A stretch of DNA of 5,498 nucleotides, from assembly GCA_002402125.1 (NCBI GenBank), contig NVVG01000252.1, forward strand, positions 1-5,498, read 5' to 3'. This stretch comes from Moraxellaceae bacterium (GTDB taxonomy: Bacteria > Pseudomonadota > Gammaproteobacteria > Pseudomonadales > Ketobacteraceae). How positions within the stretch are numbered: the stretch's first letter is position 1; each line of letters begins with the position of its first letter. The notes below the pieces were generated by a model, which saw only the letters and a program-made list of their open reading frames with translations, was not told the DNA's origin and searched no databases. A program made the translations under genes and the position numbers. Positions 1 through 5,498 of the stretch are shown here, piece after piece.

Positions 1-150
1 TTTAACCACAGGTTCGATCTCGGCATACTCTTGCGATAACTTACGGAATTTATTTTGATCCATGATAATTTCGGGGTCTCCTAATAAGACTCCAATTTCT
101 TCATAGCGCTCACTGATATGTTCTAATTTTATTTTTAACGACTCTTTCAT
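1..150 (-). CDS. prfA: Peptide chain release factor 1 (RF1), N-terminal 50 codons only
   Basis: RF1 recognises UAA and UAG stop codons in the ribosomal A site and triggers release of the finished peptide. Only the first 50 residues are in the window; the gene continues past the left edge, so neither the codon-recognition PxT motif nor the catalytic GGQ motif can be seen. The visible part starts [20 protein letters not shown], followed by [28 protein letters not shown]. It aligns without gaps to the start of E. coli PrfA ([43 protein letters not shown]), the helical N-terminal domain. The ATG at 150-148 has a weak GGA about 10 bases upstream. The gene lies downstream of hemA on the same strand, the usual gammaproteobacterial hemA-prfA order, where prmC normally follows. 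Identification is by recognition of the N-terminus plus context. Confidence 0.93.
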   Translation of the reverse strand, partial: MKESLKIKLEHISERYEEIGVLLGDPEIIMDQNKFRKLSQEYAEIEPVVK

Positions 151-346
151 AAAACTGTATCCAACTGAAAATTCGATAGGGGTGCTGTTAATTGGCTTAT
201 TTAAATAAACCCGGAAACAAACATAACTGGACTAATAAGGGATATATTCAAGAGAACATATCAAAATTGACGGTACGATGACTAAAACTACTAACGATTA
301 CATCTGTCAGAAAAATCGAAGCCTCGCACATTAAGAAAGAAAGTCG
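151..346 (-). other. hemA-prfA intergenic gap (196 bases)
   Basis: This non-coding gap is clearly longer than the few tens of bases between hemA and prfA in E. coli. Read on the minus strand it is AT-rich, with no ORF worth calling and no convincing terminator: just after hemA there is only CGA-GGCT-TCG, a 3-base stem, followed by five T. A possible weak promoter for prfA reads TTGAAT, 17 bases, AGTTAT, but the -10 match is only 3 of 6. I therefore do not call a promoter. prfA could be read through from hemA or have its own start here. Confidence 0.5.
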
Positions 347-1618
347 CTAATGTTCGCGACGCTGTATGCCTAACAATTTTTGTGCCCACTTAAGTCGATC
401 ATCACGACCATCTTCACCCGCTTTTTTTAACTGTAAGCAGGGTTCATGCATCAATTTATTGGTTAATGCACGGCTCATTCTCTGCATAGCGTCTTCGGGG
501 TTTGCGCCGTTTCGAATCGCCACCAACGCCTTTTCTAACTCTTGCTCTCGCAAGGTTTCGATTGTCGCTCGATAATCCTTAATAGTTGCTACCGCATCCA
601 GGCCACGTAACGACTCCATAAATCGCTTGGTCGATTCATCGACGATGATTTCCGCTTCAGTTGCCGCTTCTTGGCGCTGCTTTCTATTTTCTTCCACAAC
701 CGATTGCAAATCATCAACGGTATAAAGATATACGTCAGCTAACTCCCCAACGGCCTCTTCAATGTCTCTAGGCACGGCAATATCCATCATAAACATCGGT
801 TTATGCTTACGCTGCTTTAACGCCTTTTCAACCGCTCCCTTGCCTAAAATTGGCAGTTGACTGGCCGTCGAGGAGATAACGATATCCGCCTTGGCAAGCT
901 CATAGGGAATCTCAGATAACGTGATCGCCTTACCACCAAAGGATTCAGCAAGATTAGTAGCCCGCTCAAGGGTTCGATTAGCGACGGTTATGTGCTTAAC
1001 CCCTTGCTCGTTAAGATGGCGAGCCACAAGCTCGACCGTTTCACCCGCACCAATAAGTAACGCAGTGGTTTCATTAAGATCGGTAAATATATGTTTTGCT
1101 AAGGATACCGCGGCATAAGCTACAGACACCGGGTTCGAACCAATATCGGTGTCAGTTCTTACTTGTTTGGCGACAGAAAAAGAATGTTGGAATAAACGCC
1201 CCAACTCAGGCCCCAGGGTATCAGCATCTTTGGCTACAGAATACGCTGTTTTCAACTGGCCTAAGATTTGCGGCTCCCCTAGCACCATTGAATCCAAACC
1301 ACTCGCAACACGGGTCATATGGCGTACCGCGGCACTATTCCAATACTCATAAGCACTTTGACGAATATCACCGACATTTAACTGATGATAACGACCAAAC
1401 CAATCAATTAGTTTATGACTATCTTCCACAGGTGTAGCACAATATAACTCCGTACGATTACAGGTCGATAGAATCGCCACCTCGCTTAACATAGCATCTC
1501 TTCGCGCCATACTTAGCGCATCATGAACACGCTCGGGGGAAAATGAGACACGCTCTCTCACATCCACTGAGGCTGTTCTATGATTAATTCCAAATGCTAA
1601 TAACACCGAGGTACCCAT
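347..1618 (-). CDS. hemA: Glutamyl-tRNA reductase (HemA/GluTR)
   Basis: This enzyme reduces the glutamyl group of Glu-tRNA(Glu) with NADPH to glutamate-1-semialdehyde, the first committed step of the C5 route to 5-aminolevulinate and heme, in the cytoplasm. The 423 residues match E. coli HemA (418) along their length. The catalytic domain (about 1-160) has GINHRTA at 10-16, STCNRTE at 51-57 with the thioester-forming Cys53 (E. coli Cys50), [16 protein letters not shown] at 106-121 and TDTDIG at 155-160. The NADPH-binding domain has [16 protein letters not shown] (187-202), ANRTLERA (213-220), [14 protein letters not shown] (248-261) and DIAVPRDIE (279-287). The C-terminal helical dimerisation domain runs from about 310. 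The ATG at 1618 fits the family N-terminus and has a GGTGGTGA stretch immediately upstream as a moderate ribosome site. It is first in a probable hemA-prfA unit, divergent from the lipoprotein operon. The residue matching E. coli heme-linked Cys170 is Val171. Confidence 0.98.
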   Translation of the reverse strand: MGTSVLLAFGINHRTASVDVRERVSFSPERVHDALSMARRDAMLSEVAILSTCNRTELYCATPVEDSHKLIDWFGRYHQLNVGDIRQSAYEYWNSAAVRHMTRVASGLDSMVLGEPQILGQLKTAYSVAKDADTLGPELGRLFQHSFSVAKQVRTDTDIGSNPVSVAYAAVSLAKHIFTDLNETTALLIGAGETVELVARHLNEQGVKHITVANRTLERATNLAESFGGKAITLSEIPYELAKADIVISSTASQLPILGKGAVEKALKQRKHKPMFMMDIAVPRDIEEAVGELADVYLYTVDDLQSVVEENRKQRQEAATEAEIIVDESTKRFMESLRGLDAVATIKDYRATIETLREQELEKALVAIRNGANPEDAMQRMSRALTNKLMHEPCLQLKKAGEDGRDDRLKWAQKLLGIQRREH

Positions 1619-1650
1619 TCACCACCATCTCAACCGACGACTAACTGCCT

Positions 1651-1679
1651 ATTATACGCATTTAATGCCAGGATTATGA
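1651..1679 (-). promoter_or_regulatory. Candidate sigma-70 promoter of hemA
   Basis: On the minus strand the sequence GCGTATAATAGG gives a perfect -10 hexamer TATAAT (plus-strand 1656-1651). The best -35 at 17-base spacing is TCATAA (1679-1674), a poor match, and the TG upstream is one base out of place for a standard extended -10. Transcription would start near 1644, giving a leader of about 26 bases before the hemA ATG. The call rests mainly on the exact -10 and its position; the weak -35 suggests a moderate promoter or one helped by an activator. Confidence 0.55.
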
Positions 1680-1838
1680 GTCCCCAACTCAAACTTTTGC
1701 TCTACACCAATAAATCCAGGCCTAATTTCAGCAAATTTACCCATGGAACCCAATTCTACCTTACAGGTCTTAACTGTAGATCATAACTTTCGATGCTAGG
1801 CCATTGAATTAGCGGAAATAAACCTTTGGCCCTAACTA

Positions 1839-1850
1839 GTCTATTTAGAC
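1839..1850. repeat. Small perfect inverted repeat GTCTA-TT-TAGAC
   Basis: A 12-base palindrome with 5-base arms and a TT centre lies about 107 bases upstream of the TPR lipoprotein start. The symmetry does not extend further. It has the form of a dimeric-regulator site, but a palindrome of this length can also occur by chance. Confidence 0.35.
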
Positions 1851-1873
1851 AGCAGGTATATTCATGTTTTTAT

Positions 1874-1919
1874 TACCGATTTAATGTTCTATCCTTAATA
1901 CATATACCGATTAAATTTC
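1874..1919 (+). repeat. Imperfect direct repeat upstream of the lipoprotein operon
   Basis: TACCGATTTAATGTTC (1874-1889) recurs as TACCGATTAAATTTC (1905-1919), sharing the exact core TACCGATT and, with one substitution and one missing base, the rest. The two copies start 31 bases apart, close to three helical turns, so both would face the same side of the DNA. The pair ends 37 bases before the start codon. This is the form of a tandem operator or activator site; no known binding motif is recognised. Confidence 0.45.
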
Positions 1920-1956
1920 ACCTCTCTGTCCCTGACAAACGTTATATGGCAATCGA

Positions 1957-3675
1957 ATGACCCTATTAGCTAAATTTGGATTAATTGTCGCTGCACTTTT
2001 TATTGTGTCCTGCACTTTAACGCCAGTACAACAGACACCAGCATCAACTCCGACGCAACAACAAACTGATTACCAATCACCGCGCGAAACCCGCTCTTTT
2101 GAAAAAGAAACACTCTATGAACTGCTGGTAGCAGAATTTGCCAACAAAAGAGGCAGACCAGATCTGGCACTAGGGCACTACCAAAAGCAAGCACACATCA
2201 CTAAAGACGCCCAAGTCACCGCCAGGGCCACTCAGATCGCCCAACAAATGGGCGCCCAACAGGCCATCTTGGATACCTCGATGCTTTGGATCGATATCGA
2301 GCCCGACAACGTCCATGCACGCGTCACCGCCACACTTCAGCTACTTAAATACAAACAATTTGACCAAGCACTCGACCAAGTAGAAGCACTACTCGACCTT
2401 AGCTCGACCTTAAAGTATGACCAGCTGTTGCGAAACACTACACGGGCGAACGCTACCCAACGCTCGCAAATCATTCAACGCCTAACCTCTATCATTAAAA
2501 AACACCCAAACAACGCACAACTGTGGGCCATCAAGGCCATGTTGGAAAACAGCAACAACCTTATGACGGATGCGACGAACAGCATCATGCAAGCCCTTAC
2601 CATCAAACCCGATTACACCCACGCCATTTTATTTAATAGCGGCCTACTGATAAAACTAGGAAAAAACACTAAAGCACTGAACTACCTAGAACAGCAAAGC
2701 AAAACCTACCCTTTGGACAAGAATCTTGGCATTGCTTACAGTAAAGTGCTGGCAAAACGCAAAGACCACCCAAAATTGTCCAAACAGCTCGGCACTTTGG
2801 CTGAAAACTTCCCTAATGATCCTAGCGTATTGCTCTCTACTGCTCAAATAGCCCAATCCACCCAGCTAATCGCTATAGCAAAAAAACACCTCAACCTGCT
2901 TATTGAGCGCGACCAATTGACGATAGAAGCCCATAATTTCCTCGCGCAAATCGCCGCTGGTGAAGATGACTTCGATGCTGCCGCTGAACACCTAAAAATG
3001 ATCAAACCAGGGCCAGGGTACACCGCCGCCCAAATAAAAATCGCATCCATTCAGCAGCGTCAAGGTAACATCGAAGCTGCCAGAGAGACCCTACAATCGG
3101 CACAACAATTAGCCCCCGATGAAACCCTGGCATTTCAACTTGCCGAAGCCGAGCTCTATTCGAAGGATGAGCAACATCAGAAAGCTATCAACATCCTTAA
3201 CATTATCATCAACAAGAAACCCGAAGCGACCAGCGCATTATATATGCGAGCAATGGCTTACGCCGAATTGAATCAATACCAACAAATGGAAAAAGATCTT
3301 CGCATAGTACTCAAATTCCAACCGAACAATACCGCCGCACTGAACGCATTAGGCTACACCCTGGCAGACCATAACAACCGCCTAGAAGAAGCTACCAACC
3401 TGATTGAAAAAGCCTATGCGCTGTCCCCTAAGGACCCAGCAATTATCGATAGCTTAGGCTGGTTAAAATATCGCATGGGGGATAATGAAGCTGCATTACT
3501 GTTGCTAAGAAAAGCCTATTCCCTATTTAAAGATCAAGAAATTGCTGCTCACCTAGGAGAGATATTATGGGTCATGGACCAAAAGGAAGAAGCACAAGCA
3601 ATTTGGCAAAACGGGCTTGAAACGACACCCGACAGTGTAATCATCCGCAAAGCAATGAAACGATTAACACAATAA
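1957..3675 (+). CDS. lbcA: TPR-repeat outer-membrane lipoprotein, probable LbcA orthologue
   Basis: Residues 1-19 form a short lipoprotein signal: Lys6, a hydrophobic stretch 7-17, and the lipobox IVSC with Cys19 as the predicted acylated residue. The +2 residue is Thr, not Asp, which favours Lol export to the outer membrane. A Thr/Pro/Gln-rich tether (about 20-47) follows, then a helical solenoid to the end of the 572 residues. Recognisable TPR units lie at about 51-95, 220-253, 359-392, 425-458, 459-492 (ALNALGYTLAD, 461-471) and 493-526 (SLGWLKYRMGDNEAA, 499-513). The position between hemA and lolB matches P. aeruginosa PA4667, which as I recall is LbcA, the lipoprotein partner that activates the periplasmic protease CtpA against peptidoglycan hydrolases. 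That role is inferred from synteny and architecture, as TPR sequence alone does not fix function. The ATG at 1957 is chosen because it gives the signal peptide, and an in-frame TGA lies at 1933. Its ribosome site is very poor. Confidence 0.82.
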   Translation: MTLLAKFGLIVAALFIVSCTLTPVQQTPASTPTQQQTDYQSPRETRSFEKETLYELLVAEFANKRGRPDLALGHYQKQAHITKDAQVTARATQIAQQMGAQQAILDTSMLWIDIEPDNVHARVTATLQLLKYKQFDQALDQVEALLDLSSTLKYDQLLRNTTRANATQRSQIIQRLTSIIKKHPNNAQLWAIKAMLENSNNLMTDATNSIMQALTIKPDYTHAILFNSGLLIKLGKNTKALNYLEQQSKTYPLDKNLGIAYSKVLAKRKDHPKLSKQLGTLAENFPNDPSVLLSTAQIAQSTQLIAIAKKHLNLLIERDQLTIEAHNFLAQIAAGEDDFDAAAEHLKMIKPGPGYTAAQIKIASIQQRQGNIEAARETLQSAQQLAPDETLAFQLAEAELYSKDEQHQKAINILNIIINKKPEATSALYMRAMAYAELNQYQQMEKDLRIVLKFQPNNTAALNALGYTLADHNNRLEEATNLIEKAYALSPKDPAIIDSLGWLKYRMGDNEAALLLLRKAYSLFKDQEIAAHLGEILWVMDQKEEAQAIWQNGLETTPDSVIIRKAMKRLTQ

Positions 3676-3696
3676 TTCGTTCAATTTTTCCAACCA

Positions 3697-3705
3697 TGCT
3701 AGAGT
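3697..3705 (+). promoter_or_regulatory. Candidate internal extended -10 promoter before lolB
   Basis: TGCTAGAGT (3697-3705) reads as an extended -10 element, TGN followed by TAGAGT (4 of 6 matches to TATAAT). No good -35 is present (TCGTTC at 17-base spacing), which extended -10 promoters can tolerate. Transcription would start near 3712, about 65 bases before the lolB GTG. It lies in the 101-base gap between the TPR gene and lolB, so lolB-ispE could be expressed partly independently of the upstream gene. Confidence 0.35.
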
Positions 3706-3766
3706 GGCGGGCATGCCGCGGCAAACTGCACACCACGCTTAATTTATTCATTGACTCTATTTATAT

Positions 3767-3770
3767 AGGA
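3767..3770 (+). promoter_or_regulatory. Ribosome binding site that decides the lolB start
   Basis: AGGA sits 6 bases before the GTG at 3777. This is a good Shine-Dalgarno match at the right distance. It supports GTG 3777 over the in-frame ATG at 3696, which would put 27 extra residues ahead of the signal peptide. Confidence 0.75.
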
Positions 3771-3776
3771 TATTCC

Positions 3777-4412
3777 GTGTCACAGGCACAGACCGCACAT
3801 TTTTTTCGCCAGTTGCTTCTTGCGGGGTTACTTATGTTGCTTGCGGGCTGTGGGCTGCTACAAATTCCACCGACACCCCAACTGCCTGCGACCTCAGTAA
3901 ACTGGGTCGAACATGTACGCGCATTAACCTTAATGGATGAATGGCACATCAAAGGCAAAATAGGCATCAAACAAGGCTCCGATGGCGGTAGCGCCTATAT
4001 AGACTGGATCCAATCTCAAGACAGTTTTCACATCACGCTTTCCGGCCCGTTTGGGCAAGGCACTACGATTATTTCTGGCAACAAATCGGGAGCAAAACTA
4101 GAAAACAGTGAAGGCAGTTTTATTGCCGAAACACCAGAGCAACTTCTATATGAACATTCGGGATGGCAAATACCCATTTCAAATCTTTTATACTGGATCA
4201 AAGGTCTTCCAGAACCAAAAAGCCAAAGTGATACCACCACCAATGACATCGGCTTAATCTCAACGCTACACCAAGACGGCTGGAACCTTCGATTCGATCG
4301 TTACCAAAACGCCCCCAAACACCCTCTCCCGCACAAAATAAAAATCCTATCCGACAACCTTAAAGTAACGTTATTAGTAAAACAGTGGATCCCCGTCCAC
4401 AAAGAGCAGTAA
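3777..4412 (+). CDS. lolB: Outer-membrane lipoprotein insertion receptor LolB
   Basis: LolB is the outer-membrane-anchored receptor that takes lipoproteins from the periplasmic carrier LolA and inserts them in the inner leaflet of the outer membrane. From the GTG at 3777 the product is 211 residues, close to E. coli LolB (207). It begins with a signal peptide, a hydrophobic run about 13-23 and the lipobox LLAGC with Cys25; Gly at +2 permits outer-membrane sorting. The mature part shows the family pattern: WVEHVRAL (43-50), WHIKGKIGI (56-64), SAYIDWIQ (72-79), FHITLSGPFGQG (84-95), WQIPISNLLYWIKGLPEP (130-147), WNLRFDRY (169-176) and the C-terminal KVTLLVKQWIP. The protruding-loop residue equivalent to E. 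coli mature Leu68 is Phe92. A longer reading from ATG 3696 is possible but would bury the signal peptide. ispE follows after 3 bases, so the two are probably co-translated. Confidence 0.95.
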   Translation: MSQAQTAHFFRQLLLAGLLMLLAGCGLLQIPPTPQLPATSVNWVEHVRALTLMDEWHIKGKIGIKQGSDGGSAYIDWIQSQDSFHITLSGPFGQGTTIISGNKSGAKLENSEGSFIAETPEQLLYEHSGWQIPISNLLYWIKGLPEPKSQSDTTTNDIGLISTLHQDGWNLRFDRYQNAPKHPLPHKIKILSDNLKVTLLVKQWIPVHKEQ

Positions 4413-4415
4413 TCA

Positions 4416-5327
4416 ATGTCCGCGTCACTCCCAGTCACGTCACATCAATTTAAATCCCCCGCCAAACTCAACCTTTTTTTACACATCACAGGCGTGCGTG
4501 AGGACGGCTACCACAATTTACAAACCGTTTTCCAATTCTTAGATATACATGACACCTTAACGTTCACCAATACTGACAAAAACGGCGACATCAGGATAGA
4601 AACCCCAATTGAGGGAGTGCCAGAAAAGCAAAACCTGGTTTATAAAGCTGCCCATCTACTTCGCCAGCGCACCCAATGTAAGTTAGCTGCCAGCATATCG
4701 ATCGACAAACAATTACCCATGGGAGGCGGCCTCGGCGGCGGATCATCCAACGCTGCCACCACATTGGTTGCGCTCAATCAATTATGGAACACCCAGCTAA
4801 CTACTGCCGAGCTAGAGTCACTTGGCCTTGCATTGGGTGCGGATATCCCCATATTTGTTCACGGTAACAGTGCCTGGGCCGAAGGGGTTGGCGAACTGCT
4901 TACTCCAGTTTCTATCGAGGAGTCCTGGTACCTACTGGCTACCCCTCGCTGCCAAGTGGAAACCGCCGAACTATTTCGTGACAAGCAATTGACAAGAAAC
5001 TCAAAACCGATCACAATGCGCGCCTTCTTGGATGGGGCCGGTCACAATGATTTTGAGCCCGTAGCCAAGCGTAAATTCCCATTAATTAACAATACGTTAG
5101 AATTGTTAAGCGAATGGGGAGATGCTAAGCTTACTGGCACTGGCGCCTGCTGCTTTTGCTCAGTTCCCAACAAAGAAACGGGTGAAAAAGCACTAAGAAA
5201 CCTGCCGCAAGCGCTATCCAAGCTTAACCTTAAGCCTGGAGACCTGGATGTTATACTAACAAAAGGTCGCAACGGGTCACCCTTATACGAGAGCAACATG
5301 CTCACGCATAAAACCCATAGCTTATAA
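4416..5327 (+). CDS. ispE: 4-diphosphocytidyl-2-C-methyl-D-erythritol kinase (IspE)
   Basis: IspE phosphorylates the 2-hydroxyl of 4-diphosphocytidyl-2-C-methyl-D-erythritol with ATP, the fourth step of the MEP pathway to isoprenoid precursors, in the cytoplasm. It is a GHMP-family kinase. The 303 residues carry the N-terminal substrate motif SPAKLNLFLHITG (14-26) with catalytic Lys17 (E. coli Lys10), DGYHNLQTVFQFLD (30-43), the glycine-rich ATP loop PMGGGLGGGSSNA (101-113), LGADIPIFVHG (140-150) with catalytic Asp143 (E. coli Asp141), AEGVGE (155-160), and the third GHMP motif LTGTGAC (239-245). It is about 20 residues longer than E. coli IspE (283), from a 7-residue N-terminal extension, a C-terminal tail after SPLYESNM and small insertions. 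The ATG comes 3 bases after the lolB stop, with AAAGAG upstream inside lolB as a weak ribosome site, so translational coupling is likely. All key residues are intact. Confidence 0.98.
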   Translation: MSASLPVTSHQFKSPAKLNLFLHITGVREDGYHNLQTVFQFLDIHDTLTFTNTDKNGDIRIETPIEGVPEKQNLVYKAAHLLRQRTQCKLAASISIDKQLPMGGGLGGGSSNAATTLVALNQLWNTQLTTAELESLGLALGADIPIFVHGNSAWAEGVGELLTPVSIEESWYLLATPRCQVETAELFRDKQLTRNSKPITMRAFLDGAGHNDFEPVAKRKFPLINNTLELLSEWGDAKLTGTGACCFCSVPNKETGEKALRNLPQALSKLNLKPGDLDVILTKGRNGSPLYESNMLTHKTHSL

Positions 5328-5374
5328 TTAGGCTAAAAAAGTTTCAAAAACTGCAAAACATTTGGTTTTACTTC

Positions 5375-5383
5375 TGGTATGAT
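5375..5383 (+). promoter_or_regulatory. tRNA-Gln promoter, extended -10 with GC-rich discriminator
   Basis: TGGTATGAT (5375-5383) combines an extended -10 TGN with TATGAT (5 of 6). At 17-base spacing the -35 position reads AAAACA (5355-5360), matching only the ACA half of TTGACA. The bases after the -10, CGCCGC around the expected start near 5390, form a GC-rich discriminator typical of stringently controlled stable-RNA promoters. A leader of about 30 bases would be removed by processing at 5422. Confidence 0.65.
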
Positions 5384-5421
5384 ACACGCCGCTCGAAGTT
5401 AGCCAAACAGCTCCTCGAGAA

Positions 5422-5496
5422 TGGGCCGTCGCCAAGCGGTAAGGCAACGGGTTTTGATCCCGTCATGCGCAGGTTCGAATCCTGCCGGCCCAGCCA
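5422..5496 (+). tRNA. tRNA-Gln, anticodon TTG
   Basis: A complete 75-base tRNA folds by eye. The acceptor stem TGGGCCG (5422-5428) pairs fully with CGGCCCA (5486-5492). The D arm is GCC/GGC around AAGCGGTAA. The anticodon stem ACGGG/CCCGT (5447-5451, 5459-5463) closes the loop TTTTGAT with anticodon TTG at 5454-5456. The T stem GCAGG/CCTGC (5469-5473, 5481-5485) closes the loop TTCGAAT. The discriminator is G5493 and CCA is encoded at 5494-5496. The U1-A72 first pair is characteristic of bacterial tRNA-Gln. It decodes CAA and, with wobble, CAG. The position after ispE matches Pseudomonas, where prs comes next. Confidence 0.98.
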
Positions 5497-5498
5497 TC

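Larger units (their letters stand above)
1619..1956. other. Divergent hemA / lipoprotein-operon intergenic region
   Basis: This 338-base stretch separates two divergent units and contains no convincing gene. It holds the hemA -10 near its left end, a perfect palindrome GTCTA-TT-TAGAC at 1839-1850, and a near-perfect direct repeat (TACCGATT plus flanks) at 1874-1889 and 1905-1919. No strong sigma-70 promoter for the rightward operon stands out. The best readings (for example TTACCG, 17 bases, TAATAC at 1873-1901) match only about half the consensus. The rightward promoter may be weak, activator-dependent or use another sigma factor. Confidence 0.6.

Noticed and set aside
315..333. Possible hemA terminator on the minus strand
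   Set aside because: Only a 3-base CGA/TCG stem before five T; too weak to call.
1096..1437. 113-residue plus-strand ORF antisense to hemA
   Set aside because: It lies wholly inside the well-supported hemA, resembles no family I know, and is a shadow of the opposite strand. The other small ORFs inside hemA, the TPR gene, lolB and ispE were dropped for the same reason.
1724..1737. Inverted repeat AATTT-cagc-AAATT
   Set aside because: Five-base, pure A/T arms in an AT-rich stretch are expected by chance.
3739..3766. Promoter TTAATT / TTATAT, or TTGACT at 3751, just before lolB
   Set aside because: TTATAT at 3761 would start transcription near 3773, after the AGGA ribosome site. TTGACT at 3751 has no -10 at proper spacing.
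5340..5369. Possible intrinsic terminator between ispE and tRNA-Gln
   Set aside because: The available stems (AGTTT-caa-AAACT at 5340-5352; AAAAC-atttg-GTTTT at 5355-5369) are only 5 bases, AT-rich and lack a following T tract. The second also overlaps the tRNA promoter region.
1..5498. Mobile element, CRISPR, defence or other novel accessory system
   Set aside because: All long ORFs are conserved housekeeping genes in a known gene order. No transposase, integrase, terminal repeats or repeat arrays were seen, and the tRNA shows no attachment-site duplicate within the window.

Overview
The window is a chromosomal housekeeping segment of a gammaproteobacterium. The proteins most closely follow the Escherichia coli/Pseudomonas versions of HemA, PrfA, LolB and IspE, and the gene order (prfA-hemA on one strand; TPR lipoprotein-lolB-ispE-tRNA-Gln on the other) is the one I remember from Pseudomonas aeruginosa PA4665-PA4669, where prs follows the tRNA. 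The base composition looks moderate and well below Pseudomonas, so a marine or other non-Pseudomonas gammaproteobacterium is a reasonable guess, but genus cannot be fixed from this sequence.

Left part, minus strand: the first 50 codons of prfA (release factor 1) run off the left edge. After a 196-base gap comes complete hemA (glutamyl-tRNA reductase). hemA has a plausible promoter, with a perfect TATAAT -10 hexamer, in the intergenic region upstream. Middle: a 338-base divergent intergenic region (1619-1956) holds the hemA promoter, a near-perfect 31-base-offset direct repeat, a small palindrome and the weakly marked start of the rightward operon. Right part, plus strand: a TPR outer-membrane lipoprotein that by synteny and architecture is the likely LbcA orthologue, then lolB (re-started at a GTG at 3777), then ispE only 3 bases after lolB, then a complete tRNA-Gln(TTG) with its own extended -10 promoter and encoded CCA.

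Functionally, hemA makes the first committed step of tetrapyrrole synthesis from Glu-tRNA. The rightward operon joins two outer-membrane lipoproteins (the TPR scaffold and the lipoprotein-insertion receptor LolB) with IspE of the MEP isoprenoid pathway. No mobile element, CRISPR array, phage gene, toxin-antitoxin or defence system is visible. I found no new biological system here; the findings are modest points on regulation, start sites and residue differences.
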